Shown here piece after piece: positions 23,940 to 34,665 of a DNA stretch of 64,000 bases (positions are counted from its first letter, which is position 1; every line of letters starts with the position of its first letter). The DNA is from Heterocephalus glaber (lineage: Eukaryota; Chordata; Mammalia; Rodentia; Bathyergidae). The stretch is from the NCBI RefSeq assembly GCF_000247695.1, contig NW_004624730.1, forward strand, positions 31,448,401 to 31,512,400, read 5' to 3'. The notes beneath the pieces are model-generated. The model was not told the DNA's origin and made no database searches. It was given only the letters and a program-made list of their open reading frames with translations. Made by a program: the position numbers and the translations under genes.

Positions 23940-24343
23940 GTGCTATGGTCTAAGGATGTCCTCCAAAATTCAGATGCTGAAACTTAATCACCAACTTGAT
24001 ATTAAGAGGTAGGATGTCTAGGAAGTTATTAGTGAAGACTAAGCCCTCATGAATGATAGTATTGACCATACAAAAGAGATTAAAGGGAAACTGTAGTCCC
24101 TTTTATCCTTTTGCCTTTTTGTTCCTACTATGTAAGGACACAGTTTTTGTTATCTCTGGAGCACACAAGAAAAAGACACCATTTTGGAAGCAGAGAGAAG
24201 CCCTCACCAGACACTGGGTCTGTTGGCACCTTGAAATTAGACTTCTCATCCTGTAGAGACTTGAGAAATAAATTTCTATTGTTTATAAATTATCCAGTCA
24301 TTCTAAGGTATTTTATTACAGGAGCATAAAAAGAATGAGATAG
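23940..24343 (+). mobile_element. MLT1-like MaLR LTR
   Basis: TGCTATGGTCTAAGGATGTCCTCC, ATATTAAGAGGTAGG, CCCTCACCAGACACTGGGTCTG, then GAGAAATAAATTTCTATTGTTTATAAATTATCC and a TTTTATTACAGGAGC end. AATAAA lies near 24267. Solo LTR with a clear 5'-to-3' order of landmarks. Confidence 0.8.
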
Positions 24344-24347
24344 AAGG

Positions 24348-24725
24348 TTTATTGTTTTTCTATCAACTTTACTAAGGTATAATTGGCAAATAAAAATTAT
24401 ATATATGGTATATAACATGTTTTTATATACAATGTGAAATGATTACCACAATTAAGTTAATTAAGATATCCATCACCTCACATATTATTTTCCTTGTGTG
24501 TAATAAGAATATTTAAAACCTACTTTCTTAGCAAATTTCAGGTATATTTATATGATACAGTATTAATTATAGTCACCATGGTGTCCATTTGATCTTCAGA
24601 AGTCATTCTGCTTGCATACTTGAAATTTGCAAACTTTGACCTACATACCCCATCTCCCAGTCCCTAACACCTAGCAACCACCACTGTGCACTCGTTTCTG
24701 AGATTTATATGGACTTTTTTGTAGG
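24348..24725 (-). mobile_element. old L1 (L1M-type) 3'UTR
   Basis: AAGGTATAATTGGCAAATAAAAATT, GTGAAATGATTACCACAATTAAG, ATATCCATCACCTCACAT, CTAGCAACCACCACTGTGC is the reverse complement of a mammalian-wide L1 3'UTR. Much older than the rodent-specific L1 at 42.8 kb. Confidence 0.75.
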
Positions 24726-25465
24726 TTTTTAATTTTTTTTCTCAAATTAGCTAATAGAAATAACAATCCAAATATGTGGTCCACTTTTAGTAAAGCAAAT
24801 TGGACAATAGGTAACTATGTTTGGTACTCCCTGTAGGCTGATAATAATATTTTTTCTACCTTTATTTCCATTTCCCTTGATACTAACATACATTTTTAAC
24901 TTATTTTATTCTTATAGTAGTGTATTATCTTTGTGTGCACCTTAATTTTTTTCCTAAAATCTTTATTATTTGGAGTGTTTATTAAATTATCATTATAATT
25001 ATTTTAGTGATATGTAATTTTGATACATTTTACAAAATTCTGAAGCATTTTTGTATTATTTCTTGTTTCCAATATTTCAACTGTCATATATGAAGCTGAA
25101 TTCTTTGTACAGATACCCTTTAGTATTATTTTCCTAAGAATTTCTATTTATTGGATAATTGCAGTTGATGGATATGAACTGTTTCTGGCTTTTACATATT
25201 TTCTACATCACTATGATAAAGAGTTGTAAAAAATCATTACTATCAGTAATTGACTATTTTCCTGATTTTAGCAAAACTTTCTCATGTTTTTTTACTAGTT
25301 TAAGGAGTGTAAAAACAATGCTTCTTTTTTATCTAGTAAATTTGTTGCTCCAAAATTTTGCTGATTAATTACCCTTGCAATTATATGAATGATGTAAATG
25401 AAATGAATATTCACATTACTGACTTCATTATCTACTCTACTTTGAATTCTTTGCCTAATATAATG
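24726..25465. other. unassigned T-rich sequence
   Basis: No gene recognised. About 25030-25350 could be a decayed LINE, but no landmark is firm. Confidence 0.35.
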
Positions 25466-25862
25466 TATAAGTTAGGGTTCTGTGAAGAAACAGAATCAAT
25501 AGAAGATATAAATAGATATAGATATACCCAGAAGATCACAAAGTTTGACAAATCTCAACATTTGAGGTTGGACAGGTTGCAAGTTGTACCCAGGAGAGCC
25601 AGAGGTGTAGGTCTGAAGGTCTGAATAGGCTTGAGACTGGGAAAAGTTGGTATTTGAGTCCAAGTCCAAAGGCAGAAAAAAATGCTCAGGTTTTAAGTCA
25701 GGCAGGCAGGATGTGTTTTATTTGTAGGAGGGTTAACCTGTGATTGGACAAGGCCACCTCACATTTGTGAGGACATCTGCAGTATTTAATCCACCAATTC
25801 AAATGTGAATTCACCTCCAAATACCCTAGTTAGTGGTCACGCACAGAATAATATTAAATCGT
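25466..25862 (-). mobile_element. MLT2-like ERVL LTR
   Basis: GTTAGGGTTCTGTGAAGAAACAGAATCAATAG at the left, CCAGGAGAGCCAGAGG and GAGTCCAAGTCCAAAGGCAG in the middle, and GGACAAGGCCACCTCACATTTG with CACCAATTCAAATGTGAATTC at the right follow the reverse complement of an MLT2-type LTR. The family name is from memory; LTR class is fairly sure. Confidence 0.62.
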
Positions 25863-25903
25863 ATGCCAGAAATCCCTTGGTGCAGACAAGTAGATCCATT
25901 AAA

Positions 25904-25936
<33 letters not shown>
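25904..25936. repeat. (CA)n microsatellite
   Basis: Uninterrupted CA run of about 16 units, the purest dinucleotide tract in the window and the likeliest to be polymorphic. Confidence 0.92.
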
Positions 25937-25937
<1 letters not shown>

Positions 25938-26414
25938 CTTCTGCTTGAGTTTTTATTTTTTTTTATCATCAACATTAAACACAATTAACTTTATTATTTC
26001 TGGTTTTTTTCTCTTCCTTTCCAATGATGAAATAAATCCCAGTCCCAGCAAATGGCAATTCTCTATTTTTAAAGTGTACTTTGATTTTGCTAATTTACTT
26101 TGCTTTTTATGAAAAAATAAAATGAAATTTCATAATGAAATAATTAGAGAATAACAATAGTTAATACATTGGGTATCATGACTGAAAAGAATGGCCAAAA
26201 TGTTACTCGGAGAAAAAATCATAGACAAAAAAGATTCTCTCTTATAAAGAACAAACAAAAAAAAAACTTTCTTTTTAATGAACAAAGAGAAACTAGTAGT
26301 ATAACTGCAATGAACTAGCATATATCATAAAATATTTTTGATACAATAGATAATTTGAGGAATTATTTGAACTTCTCCCTACTTCCTATTTAACTATTTT
26401 CTATTTTTCTTTCT
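25937..26414. other. unassigned AT-rich sequence
   Basis: Nothing recognised. Confidence 0.4.
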
Positions 26415-26630
26415 CTGTGTGTGTGTCTCTCTCTGTCTCTTTGTCTCTCTCTCTCTCTCCATATATATGTATATACGTATATATACATATATACATATAT
26501 ATGTATATACGTATATATACGTATATACATATATATGTATATATACACATATATGTATATATACATATATACGTATATACATATATATGTATATATACAC
26601 ATAGATATTGAATATATATATTGAATTTCT
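26415..26630. repeat. compound microsatellite: (GT)n(CT)n then (TATACATA)n
   Basis: GT, then CT repeats to 26460, then 160 bp of alternating purine-pyrimidine TATACATATATGTATATACG-like units. The second part is nearly self-complementary, so both strands translate to Tyr-Ile-Cys repeats and give many overlapping false open frames. It lies at the 3' boundary of the minus-strand L1; the CT part may descend from that L1's purine-rich 3'UTR. Confidence 0.9.
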
Positions 26631-27918
26631 CATATAATGGAAACCATGGGATATATGAGCTTATTTCACTTAACATTATGTTCTCAAGTTTATCCATTTG
26701 CCTATGAACTCGAGTTGTCTTTCTTTACGGCAGAGTAGTACTCTGTTGTGAACCAATAATACATTTTCTTTGTGCATTCATCAGTTGATGGATATATAGG
26801 CTGTCCCAAAGATCTAGACATTATAAATTGTGCTGCTATAAACATAGGTATGCATGTAACCCTAAAATATGATGATTTCAACTCTTTGGAGAAAATACAT
26901 AGTAGGAGGAATAGCTGGGTCGAACGGAATTTCTATTTTTAGATTTTGAGGACTCTCCACACTGATTTTCATTGTGGTTGTACTAGTTTATATTCCTACC
27001 AATGTTATAAAGTTCCTTTTTCTCCACATCTTCACTAGCATTTTTTATTAGATTTTTTTATGACAGCCATTCTTTTCGGAGTAAGATGGTATCTCAAGGT
27101 AGTTTGATATGCCTTTCTGTAATTGCCAGTAAGGCTGGACAATTTTTCAGGTATTTATTGGCCATTTGTACTTTTGAGAAGTGTTTATACATTTTGATTG
27201 CCCATTTTTTGATTGGATCTTTTATATTGGAGGGCTTAAATTTTTTTAGTTCTTCACTTATCTTTGATGATAGTTCTTTGACTTATAAATAGCTGGCAAA
27301 ATTTTTTTCCCATTCTGTAGATTGTCTCTTCACTATGTTGGTTGTTTCCTTTGCTGAGCAGAAGCTTTTTAATTTGATATGATCCCATTTATTGATTCTC
27401 AGTAGTATTTCTTGTGTTATTGGGGTTCTTTTTAGAAAGTCCTTGCCTACACCTATTTCTTCAAGTGCTTTATCCATTTTATCTTCCAGTGGATTGTTTC
27501 TATTTTCATTTAGATCTTTGATCTGTTTTTATTTAATTTAGTACATGGTGATCATGTATATGGGTCTACACTCAGTCCTCTGCATATGATATCCAATCAT
27601 CCCAGAACCATTTACTAAAGAGGCTATCTTTTCTCTAGTGTATGTCTTTGGCCCCTTTGTCAAAGATCAAGTATCTGAATGTGCCCAGGGTTATTTCTGC
27701 TTTCTCTTTTCTGTTCCATTGATCCACATGACTGTTTTTGTGCTAGTACTCTGTTTTTTTTAATCACAGTAGCTTTGTAATATAACTTCAAATCCAGGAT
27801 TGTGATGCCTCTTGTTTTGCTTTTATTAGCCAGGATTGCTTTTGCTATTCTTGATCTCTCTGTTTCCATATGAATTTTAGGATTGTTTTCTCTAGAACTG
27901 TGAGAAATGGTGTTGGCA
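26631..27918 (-). mobile_element. long minus-strand L1, segment 1: 3'UTR and ORF2 C-terminal part
   Basis: Begins with TTTCTCATATAATGGAAACCATGGG (3'UTR, reverse complement), then GCAGAGTAGTACTCTGTTG and GATTGTCTCTTCACTATGTTGG, the reverse complements of L1 ORF2 near its end. Frames at 27283-27477 (ALEEIGVGKDFLKRTPITQE) and 27660-27869 ([20 protein letters not shown]) match the ORF2 translation of the plus L1 at 42.8 kb. It is interrupted at 27919 by a DNA transposon. Confidence 0.88.
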
Positions 27919-28264
27919 CAGTGGACCCTTGAGTTATGACTGGCCTAACATACAAACAACTTGAATTATGACCAGAATTTTAGTTTTAACTTATGAAAAA
28001 AATCTTTAATTACAACCTAAATGCCAGCTGCTTGTGCTTCCAGATGGTTTCAGATACAGATTTAACCCTTAAAGAGTTCCAGAAGGAACATTACAATATT
28101 TTTTTCCTGTGTGTGGTAATTGAGAAATCCTGGGCCAATGTTTCTATAAGGACACTGAGAAAGACTTTGAAGGCTGTGTAGAGGAGCCTGAGCCTTCAAC
28201 TGATCAAATCGAATTATAACCAGCCCTCATGAACAAATTGAGTTTGTAAGTCAGGGGTCCACCA
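27919..28264 (+). mobile_element. 346-bp Tigger-type DNA transposon inserted in L1 ORF2
   Basis: Left end CAGTGGACCCTTGAGTTATG and right end GTAAGTCAGGGGTCCACCA form imperfect terminal inverted repeats (CAGTGGACCC versus TGGTGGACCC in reverse complement). Flanks are CA at 27917-27918 and TA at 28265-28266. Removing the element and one dinucleotide restores L1 GG-TA-TTTTGACTGGGAT, the expected TA target. The inside keeps a transposase-like piece at 28054-28150, including LTLKEFQKEHYNIF, that resembles the Tigger/pogo transposase. It is an internally deleted, non-autonomous copy with no complete transposase. Confidence 0.8.
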
Positions 28265-29560
28265 TATTTTGACTGGGATCACATTAAATCTATATATCAG
28301 TCTTGAAACTATAGCCATTTTGATGATATTGCATCTGCCTAACCAGGAACAGGGATTATCTTTCCATTTTCTGATATCCTCCTTGATTTTCTTTTTGGAA
28401 GTGATATAATTTTCATTTAGAGATATTTTCTTGATGCTCTTGTGAATGGTATTGTTTTCCTAATTTCTTTGTTAATGAGTTCATTATTGGTGTATAGAAA
28501 TGCTACTGATTTTTTGTTGAATTTTTTATCTTGTTATATGGCTGAATTTGGTTATTAATCTTCAAAGTCTTTTGGTGGAACTTTTTGAGTCCTGTAAGTA
28601 GAGGATCCTGTCACTTGAAAATAATGATGCCTTAATGTCATACTTTCTGCACATATTCCATTTTTTATTTCCCTTCCCTGATTGCTCTGGCTAATGTTTT
28701 AAGGACTATGTTGAATGGTGGTGATAGTGGTGACAGTGGACATGCTTGTCTTGTTCCTGATTTTGGAGGGAAAGCTTTCAGTTTTTTTCAGTTTTTCCCA
28801 TGTAATACAATGTTGGAAGTAGGTTGGTAATAAAGAGTTTTCATCAGATTGAGATAAGATCCTTCTATACCTATTTTCTTCAGGGTTCTTATCATGAATA
28901 GAGGTTGGATTTTGTCAAAGACTTTTACTTTGTTGAAATGATCTTCTTGCTTCTGTTTATGTGATTATTACATTCATTGAACTACATATATTGAACCATC
29001 CTTGCATCCCTGGGATGAAGCATACTTGGTCATGGAGAATGACCTTTTGATGATTTGTTGCATTCTGTTTCCCAGTATTTTGTTGATGGTTTTTGCATCT
29101 ATAGGCATTAGAAAGATGAGCCTGAGTTCTTTTCTTGGTTGGATCTTTGTCTGGTTTGAGGATCTGCATAATGCTATCTTCTAAGAATGATTTGGGGAGT
29201 AATGTTTTCTTCTCAATTTCATTAAAGAATTTGAGGACTATTGTTGTTAGATCTTCCATAATGTATTTGCAGATTTCGGTAGTGAATCCATCCAGACCTG
29301 AGCTTTTCTTAGTAAGTAGAATTCTTTATTACTGCTTCAATTTTATTGTGTATTGTTGTATTATTCAATATTTTTAAGTCTTGGTTCAGTTTTGATAATG
29401 CATATGTATCTAAAAATATCTCCATTTCTCCTTAGTTTTCCAATTTTTTGGCATATAGGTTTGTGAAATAGTTGTTAATAATTTTCTGAATTTCAGTGGG
29501 GTCCATTGTGATTTCATCTTTTTTATTTCTGATTCCATTGATTTTTCTTTTTATCTTTAA
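28265..29560 (-). mobile_element. long minus-strand L1, segment 2: ORF2 reverse-transcriptase region
   Basis: Continues the same L1 without loss across the Tigger insertion. The minus frame at 28957-29259 contains KTLLPKSFLEDSIMQILKPD and CFIPGMQGWFN, N-terminal reverse-transcriptase landmarks of L1 ORF2. Several frame breaks show it is inactive. The end at about 29545 corresponds to the linker before the reverse transcriptase. Confidence 0.87.
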
Positions 29561-29561
29561 A

Positions 29562-29705
29562 TGACATCATTAAGAAAATGAAAAGTAGTCCTTAAACAGA
29601 CCATATTTATAATGCATATAACCTCTGGCCAGAATATATAAAGAACTCTTACAGCTCATTAATAGACAACCCAATTAAAAAGTAGACACATGTTCACAAT
29701 AGATT
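29562..29705 (+). mobile_element. old L1 fragment in opposite orientation (filler in L1)
   Basis: GCCAGAATATATAAAGAACTCTTACAGCTC and GACAACCCAATTAAAAAGTAGAC match a plus-strand mammalian L1 ORF2 C-terminal segment. It sits inside the minus-strand L1 where the endonuclease-to-RT part should be. Confidence 0.7.
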
Positions 29706-29707
29706 TG

Positions 29708-29778
29708 TACATACAAGTTGACTATCCCTTATCTGAAAGTCTTGGGACCAGAGTGTTTCAGATTTTCATTTGAAATCC
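29708..29778 (+). mobile_element. Tigger2/MER28-like terminal fragment
   Basis: AGTTGACTATCCCTTATCTGAAAG, TTGGGACCAGAGTGTTTCAGATTT is the terminal sequence I associate with Tigger2/MER28. Only one end is present, about 65 bp, so it is a remnant joined to L1 on the right. Confidence 0.7.
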
Positions 29779-31270
29779 ACTTGATCTGCAAAGAGGATAG
29801 CTACTCCTGCTTTTTTTTTTGAGGGGGTGGGTTCCTGTAGCATAGAGTATTGTTTTCCACCCTTTAACTTTTAGACTATGAGTTTCTTTTTGAATTAAAT
29901 GTGTTTCTTATATGCAACATATTGTTGGATCTTACTTCTTGACCCATTCTGTCAGTCTATTTCTTTTGATTGGTGAGTTGAGACCATTAACATTGATACC
30001 ATTAACAATGAGACCATTAACATTGATAGTTATAACTCATACATATTGATTTATCATTGTCATGACTTTTTCTGTTTGTTGGATTCTCTCCCTTTGCTTT
30101 TAATTTCTTGTTGTGCCCTACGGATTCATTCTTCTGGACTTCCTGTGGTTGTAATCCTCATTATCTTTTCCTAGGATATTGTCTAAAATTTTTTGGAATG
30201 CTGGTTTGATATTCACAAAGTTTCTAAGGTGCTCTTTGTCATGAAAGTATCTTATTTCTCCATCAATTTTGAAAGATAGTTTTGCAGGGTACATCAATCT
30301 GGGTTAGAGGCTGTTTTCTTTTAGGGCTTGAAATACATCACTCTAAGTTCTTCTTGCCTCGAGGGTTTGTATTGAGAAGTCTGCTGTGATTCTGATGGGC
30401 TTTCCTTTGTATGTGGTTTGCTTATTTTCTCTAACTGCTTGTAGAATTTTGTTCTTCTGTTCAGTTTCTGGAATCTTAACATTTATATGCCTATGTGTAG
30501 ATTTTTTTTATCACAGCTACTTGGAGTCTTATATGCCTCACTTATCTGTATGTGAAGTTCTTTTCCCCTGCTTGGGAAGTTTTCTGTCATCACTTCTGTG
30601 AACAGTTTTTTATGTCATCTGCACTCTCTCCTGTTTCTTCATTGACTCCAATCAGTCTTATGTTATTCTTCTTTGCTTCATCTAGCAGGCTGTATTGATT
30701 TCTCATGGTACCTTACAATTTTGAAGCTATTTTTCTTTTCCTGGTCACTAATTGCAATCTTATCTTCTATATCTGAAATTCTGTCCTCACATTGGCTCCT
30801 TCTGCTGTGTAGACTTTTAATGGAGTTTTTCACCTCCTGGAAATCTATTTGCATCTGTTTTATGGATTCCATTTGTTTCCTATGTTGGGATTCCATCATG
30901 TTCCTCAGCTCCTCTATTTTTTTATCTGTGTCCTTGCTAGATTTATTAGTCATTTCTTGCACTATGGGCACAATCTCTGTTGTTATCTGAGAAATTATTT
31001 CTGATTTCATTTTCTCCAGATCCTCTTTTGTTGCCAGTTCAGGGAGTCCAGGTGGTTCAGTATCAGAGCGTCCCATCTCGTTTTCCTTTGGGGTTGCTTT
31101 AGGTGATCTGGAAGTCTGGTTTTGAAACTTGTTTACCTGTCTTCTTATTTCAAAGGGCTGGGGGGTTCTACTGGCACCTCCACAGCTCACCTCCTCTGTG
31201 CTCGTAAGGATGGTAAGGTGGCCCAGAAGCATCCTCTTCTGTGCTGGGAGCTGCTCACCTCCTTTGTGCT
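29779..31270 (-). mobile_element. long minus-strand L1, segment 3: ORF2 N-terminus, ORF1 and 5' region
   Basis: Read on the minus strand, from the right: a short 5' region (about 31080-31270), ORF1 (about 31076 to 30150), then the N-terminal endonuclease part of ORF2 (about 30130-29785) up to the motif near KKQE. With the other two segments it makes an L1 close to full length except for about 1 kb lost from the endonuclease/linker part. Near 29990-30030 ACCATTAACATTGATA is tandemly repeated. Confidence 0.85.
30150..31076 (-). pseudogene. L1 ORF1 (RNA-binding chaperone), broken
   Basis: L1 ORF1 encodes a trimeric nucleic-acid chaperone that coats L1 RNA. On the minus strand a Met at 31076 starts MGRSDTEPPGLPELATKEDL, and the frame stays open to 30678 (about 132 codons). 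This part is rich in Glu, Lys, Gln and Ser (for example KIEELRNMMESQHRKQMESI), fitting the N-terminal coiled coil. Past 30678 frameshifts and stops occur, but ORF1 C-terminal landmarks still appear in other frames, such as LFTEVMTENFPKQGKELHIQ near 30550-30610. The start is the first Met after the 5' region; an upstream Met in the same frame (31346) lies in unrelated sequence and is not used. No function is expected. Confidence 0.78.
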
Positions 31271-31284
31271 TCCAGGGGGAACCA

Positions 31285-31615
31285 AGTATTAATACATACC
31301 TAGCATAGAAGAACTGAAAAGTAATGATTATATGAAAATGCCACACAACAAGGAAAAGAATATTTTATGATTCCATTTGAATAAAAGTCTAAAAAAAGTG
31401 AATTTATTTAGAGTGACAAAAATGATAACAGTGTTCACTAGACAAGTGATAAGAATGGACAAATTAAAAAATGATGTCTGGGTGAGGTAATAGATATATT
31501 AACTAAATTGATTCTGATAATCACTTCACAACATGTATGTGTATCAAGTCTTTATGTTGTTCACTTTAAATTAACAAAGTTTTGTTTGTCAGTTATACAT
31601 AAATACAGTAAGTAG
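31285..31615 (+). mobile_element. old L1 (L1M-type) 3' end, copy 1
   Basis: AACAGTGTTCACTAGACAAG, GTCTGGGTGAGGTAATAGATATATTAAC, GATTCTGATAATCACTTCAC, ACTTTAAATTAACAAAG, GTCAGTTATACATAAATACAG: a plus-strand L1M 3'UTR and end. Confidence 0.7.
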
Positions 31616-31667
31616 AGAATGAAAAGAAAGGAGGCTGTGTGAGGAGAGGATAAAGGTTACATTTGGG

Positions 31668-31800
31668 CTGGATATGTTTATCACTTTGATTCTGATAATT
31701 GCTTCATGGTTGTGTATGTATGACAAAAATACCAATGTTTGCACTTTAAATATATGCATTACATTATATATCAATTATATCTCAATATATTTTTCTTTTA
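31668..31800 (+). mobile_element. old L1 (L1M-type) 3' end, copy 2
   Basis: TTGATTCTGATAATTGCTTCATGG, GCACTTTAAATATATGCATTAC, TCAATTATATCTCAATATAT repeats the end of copy 1 (TTGATTCTGATAATCACTTC...). It is a second 3' end of the same L1 class in the same orientation, about 50 bp downstream. Confidence 0.7.
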
Positions 31801-33210
31801 CTCTACAGAGAAAGCTCACAGAAGTTTATACCACTTTGTGTTTATCCCACCAGTGTATTTGTGTTTTGCTTTTTTCTCACTTCCACCACTAATTACCTCA
31901 AAAGGTGGGTAAGTCCCAATTCATTTTTTTAAAAATGTTTTAAAACTCACACATACTCAGAGAAATAAATACTCCACAGTTCAGCTATAGCATCTTCATC
32001 TTTGCCTGACTGAAGTTTAATACATATATTCCAAGGCCAAAGCATAAGCATATAGAAGATATCACCAGATTTGGCTTTCATTATTAAAATGATTCTTCAA
32101 ATACAATTTATGTCACTCAGCACAAGAAACCTGATTTGACTAAGGCAAGAAAAACCAATCAAATTAGCCAACTATTGCTAATTTTTCTAAGATCATATCT
32201 ATATAATTAATATTTCATTTAATGTTATTTTATGGAAAGAAATGAGACAATCGTGTGTATTATAAAGATGAGAATTTTCTAACCTATAGAAACTCACTCT
32301 AGAAACCAACAAATTATTGAGTGCTCAAGAATAATGATGATAGTAACTGTGAAGTAAAACTAATGATGGTATATGCTTTATAGTCTTTTACAATTTACAA
32401 CATACTTTCATAAGTTTTATGATGTTGGAGAATGAATGACAACTCTATAAAGTGCTCTGAGCTTTGTGATAGAGGCCAATATAATCTGAAACAATTCATT
32501 TTTCTATGCGGTCCTCACACAAGCTGTTGCCTTCCTATAGGTCTTCTATTGCCCAGTCATTTGAAATCAAGACCTAACCAAGCAAAAGAAGCAACATAGC
32601 CTTTGGAATATTTAGACAACAAAATTCTCAAGTTCCTTTGTTTTTAAACAGACTTTCTATTTTAGAATATTTTTAGGTATACAGAAAAGATCCACTTTTT
32701 TGAAGGAGGAGAAGTTCAATATATTATTCAGAATTATACTGTACCAATTTATCTCCACCTTTTTTACTTAATTATATGAATAATCAATTATTTATAGAAA
32801 CAATACTCATAGTTACTTATTAATACATTGGATTATAAATCCAATCCTATGTTATTTATTTTGTTTCTTAAATTGTACACTTTTGCCCATTAGAAGGTCC
32901 TTGAGTTTGGTTCCTATGTCCTTTTGACATACCTGTATGGTTTTGGTTTTTGAGCACTTATTTTTCTTTTCAGGACAATAGATGCTATATATTTTTGTGT
33001 GTTCCTTGTATCCTAGCCCTAGAATCAGCCATGAAGGCCATTTCTTCACAGGGCTCTCATTTTGTTTTGGGGTTTGTTTTATTTTGTTTCATTTTGTTTA
33101 AGAATAGTGTTAAAGAGAAAAATTCTCTTTTTTGTGATCCAAAATTTTTTCATATATTGTTATTGGTATTGCTAAATCTGCATTGGAATAAATAGGCCAG
33201 TTGTCCTACC
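31801..33210. other. unassigned AT-rich sequence
   Basis: No gene or repeat family recognised. Short open frames in both strands around 32850-33195 overlap and show no known protein. Confidence 0.4.
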
Positions 33211-33785
33211 ATGATGTGATAGTTAATGGTGCCTGTCAAATTCACTGGATTAATACAGGCCTAGAAAATTATTAAAACACACTCAGCATATCTATGGGCC
33301 AGCAAACTGAGTGAAAAGACCATTCTGATGGGAGCGGCACCATCCAATAGGCTTGCAGCCCAGACAAAACAGAAGAAGGAAGAAGTAGGCCTGAATTTGA
33401 AAAGTTCCATTCCACTTGAGCAAGTGTGTCTTTTGCTACTGCCATCACCTGCAGACATTAAACTCCAGTTTCTTCAGCCTTTCAACACAAAATCATACCA
33501 TCAACTCTCCAGGGAGCTTCCAGGCCTTGAATCTCTTGACTAGTGCTACACCCTTGATCTTTCTTGTTTTTCACTTCCTGCTTCTCAGACTGAGTAGCGA
33601 CTGAATCCCTGACTCTCCAGCACACAGAAGGACATTGTGATATCTCCCATAGTTGATCCTATAAGCCCATCTAATAAATCCCCTTGCAGAAATAGATAGA
33701 TGATAGAGAGATGATAGATAGATAGATAGATAGATAGATGATAGATAGATAGATATTCCTTTAGAGAGAACTTTAACCAATACAC
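33211..33785 (+). mobile_element. MLT2-like ERVL LTR carrying a GATA repeat
   Basis: GTGATAGTTAATGGTGCCTGTC at the left, CCACTTGAGCAAGTG, CTTCCAGGCCTTGAATC, AGCCCATCTAATAAATCCCC, then a (GATA)n tract and TTTAGAGAGAACTTTAACCAATAC at the right match the layout of an ERVL LTR of MLT2 type: polyadenylation signal AATAAA near 33674, a microsatellite after it, and a conserved 3' end. It is in the orientation opposite to the copy at 25466. Confidence 0.62.
33687..33756. repeat. (GATA)n microsatellite
   Basis: ATAGATAGATGATAGAGAGATGATAGATAG... with occasional GATG units, inside the LTR above. Confidence 0.9.
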
Positions 33786-34650
33786 AAGTTCTAGAGCCCT
33801 TGATAAAAATTGAAAGGAAGGATGACTTTTTAAATTCAACGATAAATTTTTGTCATAATCCCTACTGTTCTCTTTAATAATCATTTCTCTTTGTCTTTTG
33901 ATCAAGAGAAAACACTTTTCAATAAATCATTTAAATTAGATTTTGTGGAAGACCACCCCATTTGTTATTTCCAAAGCAGGCTATAAGCAGTGCAGGCTGT
34001 GAAGAGTTAGCACCGGCAATTGGCTTATTTTAAGAAGTGAGTCTGACCAAAGCATATGAGATAACACATAGGTGAGGTCAGAGTAACTCTCATCCAAATT
34101 CCATTCTCAGCCTAAGAATGCTGTCTCTTCTTTGACAACCCTTGGCTTTTTTCTTTTTTTTGTAGGAGGATAATACACTCATTTAAATGAAAACACTAAC
34201 CTTTATTTTCATCATGCTGAAATGTGTGCTTACAAACAATTTTCAATAAAACACTATATATAATAAGCAAAAAATAAGTTAGTACACTGTAAACTTGCAT
34301 ATGATTCCATCAATTAACAGGTTTAAGAACAAACAGCCATTTAAGACTTGAGCTATATTTAGTAAAAAACCACAAACACTCAAACCTTATCAACCCCAAG
34401 TAAACAGCTATTCAAGACTTCTTCAAGTAAGGAGCTATTCAAGACTTTGAACCAGTTACACAAGTACATTTTTATTTTTGGTTACAGTCATCAGCAACAT
34501 ATCACTAGCAACCACACATAGCACCTTCACCATAGCTCCCACACCCCAACATAACAATGATTGTGTCACCAAGAAATATCAACAGTTCTGGCTGTTCAAG
34601 GCCTTTGCTTGCTTAAACTTTTGCATACTCAAGCATTGGTCAGCCCAGTT
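33786..34650. other. unassigned sequence
   Basis: AGCTATTCAAGACTT occurs twice at about 34407-34447, with a diverged third version (AGCCATTTAAGACTT) near 34334. No gene recognised. Confidence 0.4.
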
Positions 34651-34665
34651 CCCTGTCTGTCTCTT

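Noticed and set aside
26390..26697. Six overlapping open frames on both strands with Tyr-Ile-Cys repeats
   Set aside because: They are read-through of the self-complementary TATACATA repeat and the GT/CT repeat, not genes.
30386..30990. Plus-strand hydrophobic frames (71 and 105 codons)
   Set aside because: They are antisense to L1 ORF1. The coding sense is the minus strand, which has ORF1 landmarks.
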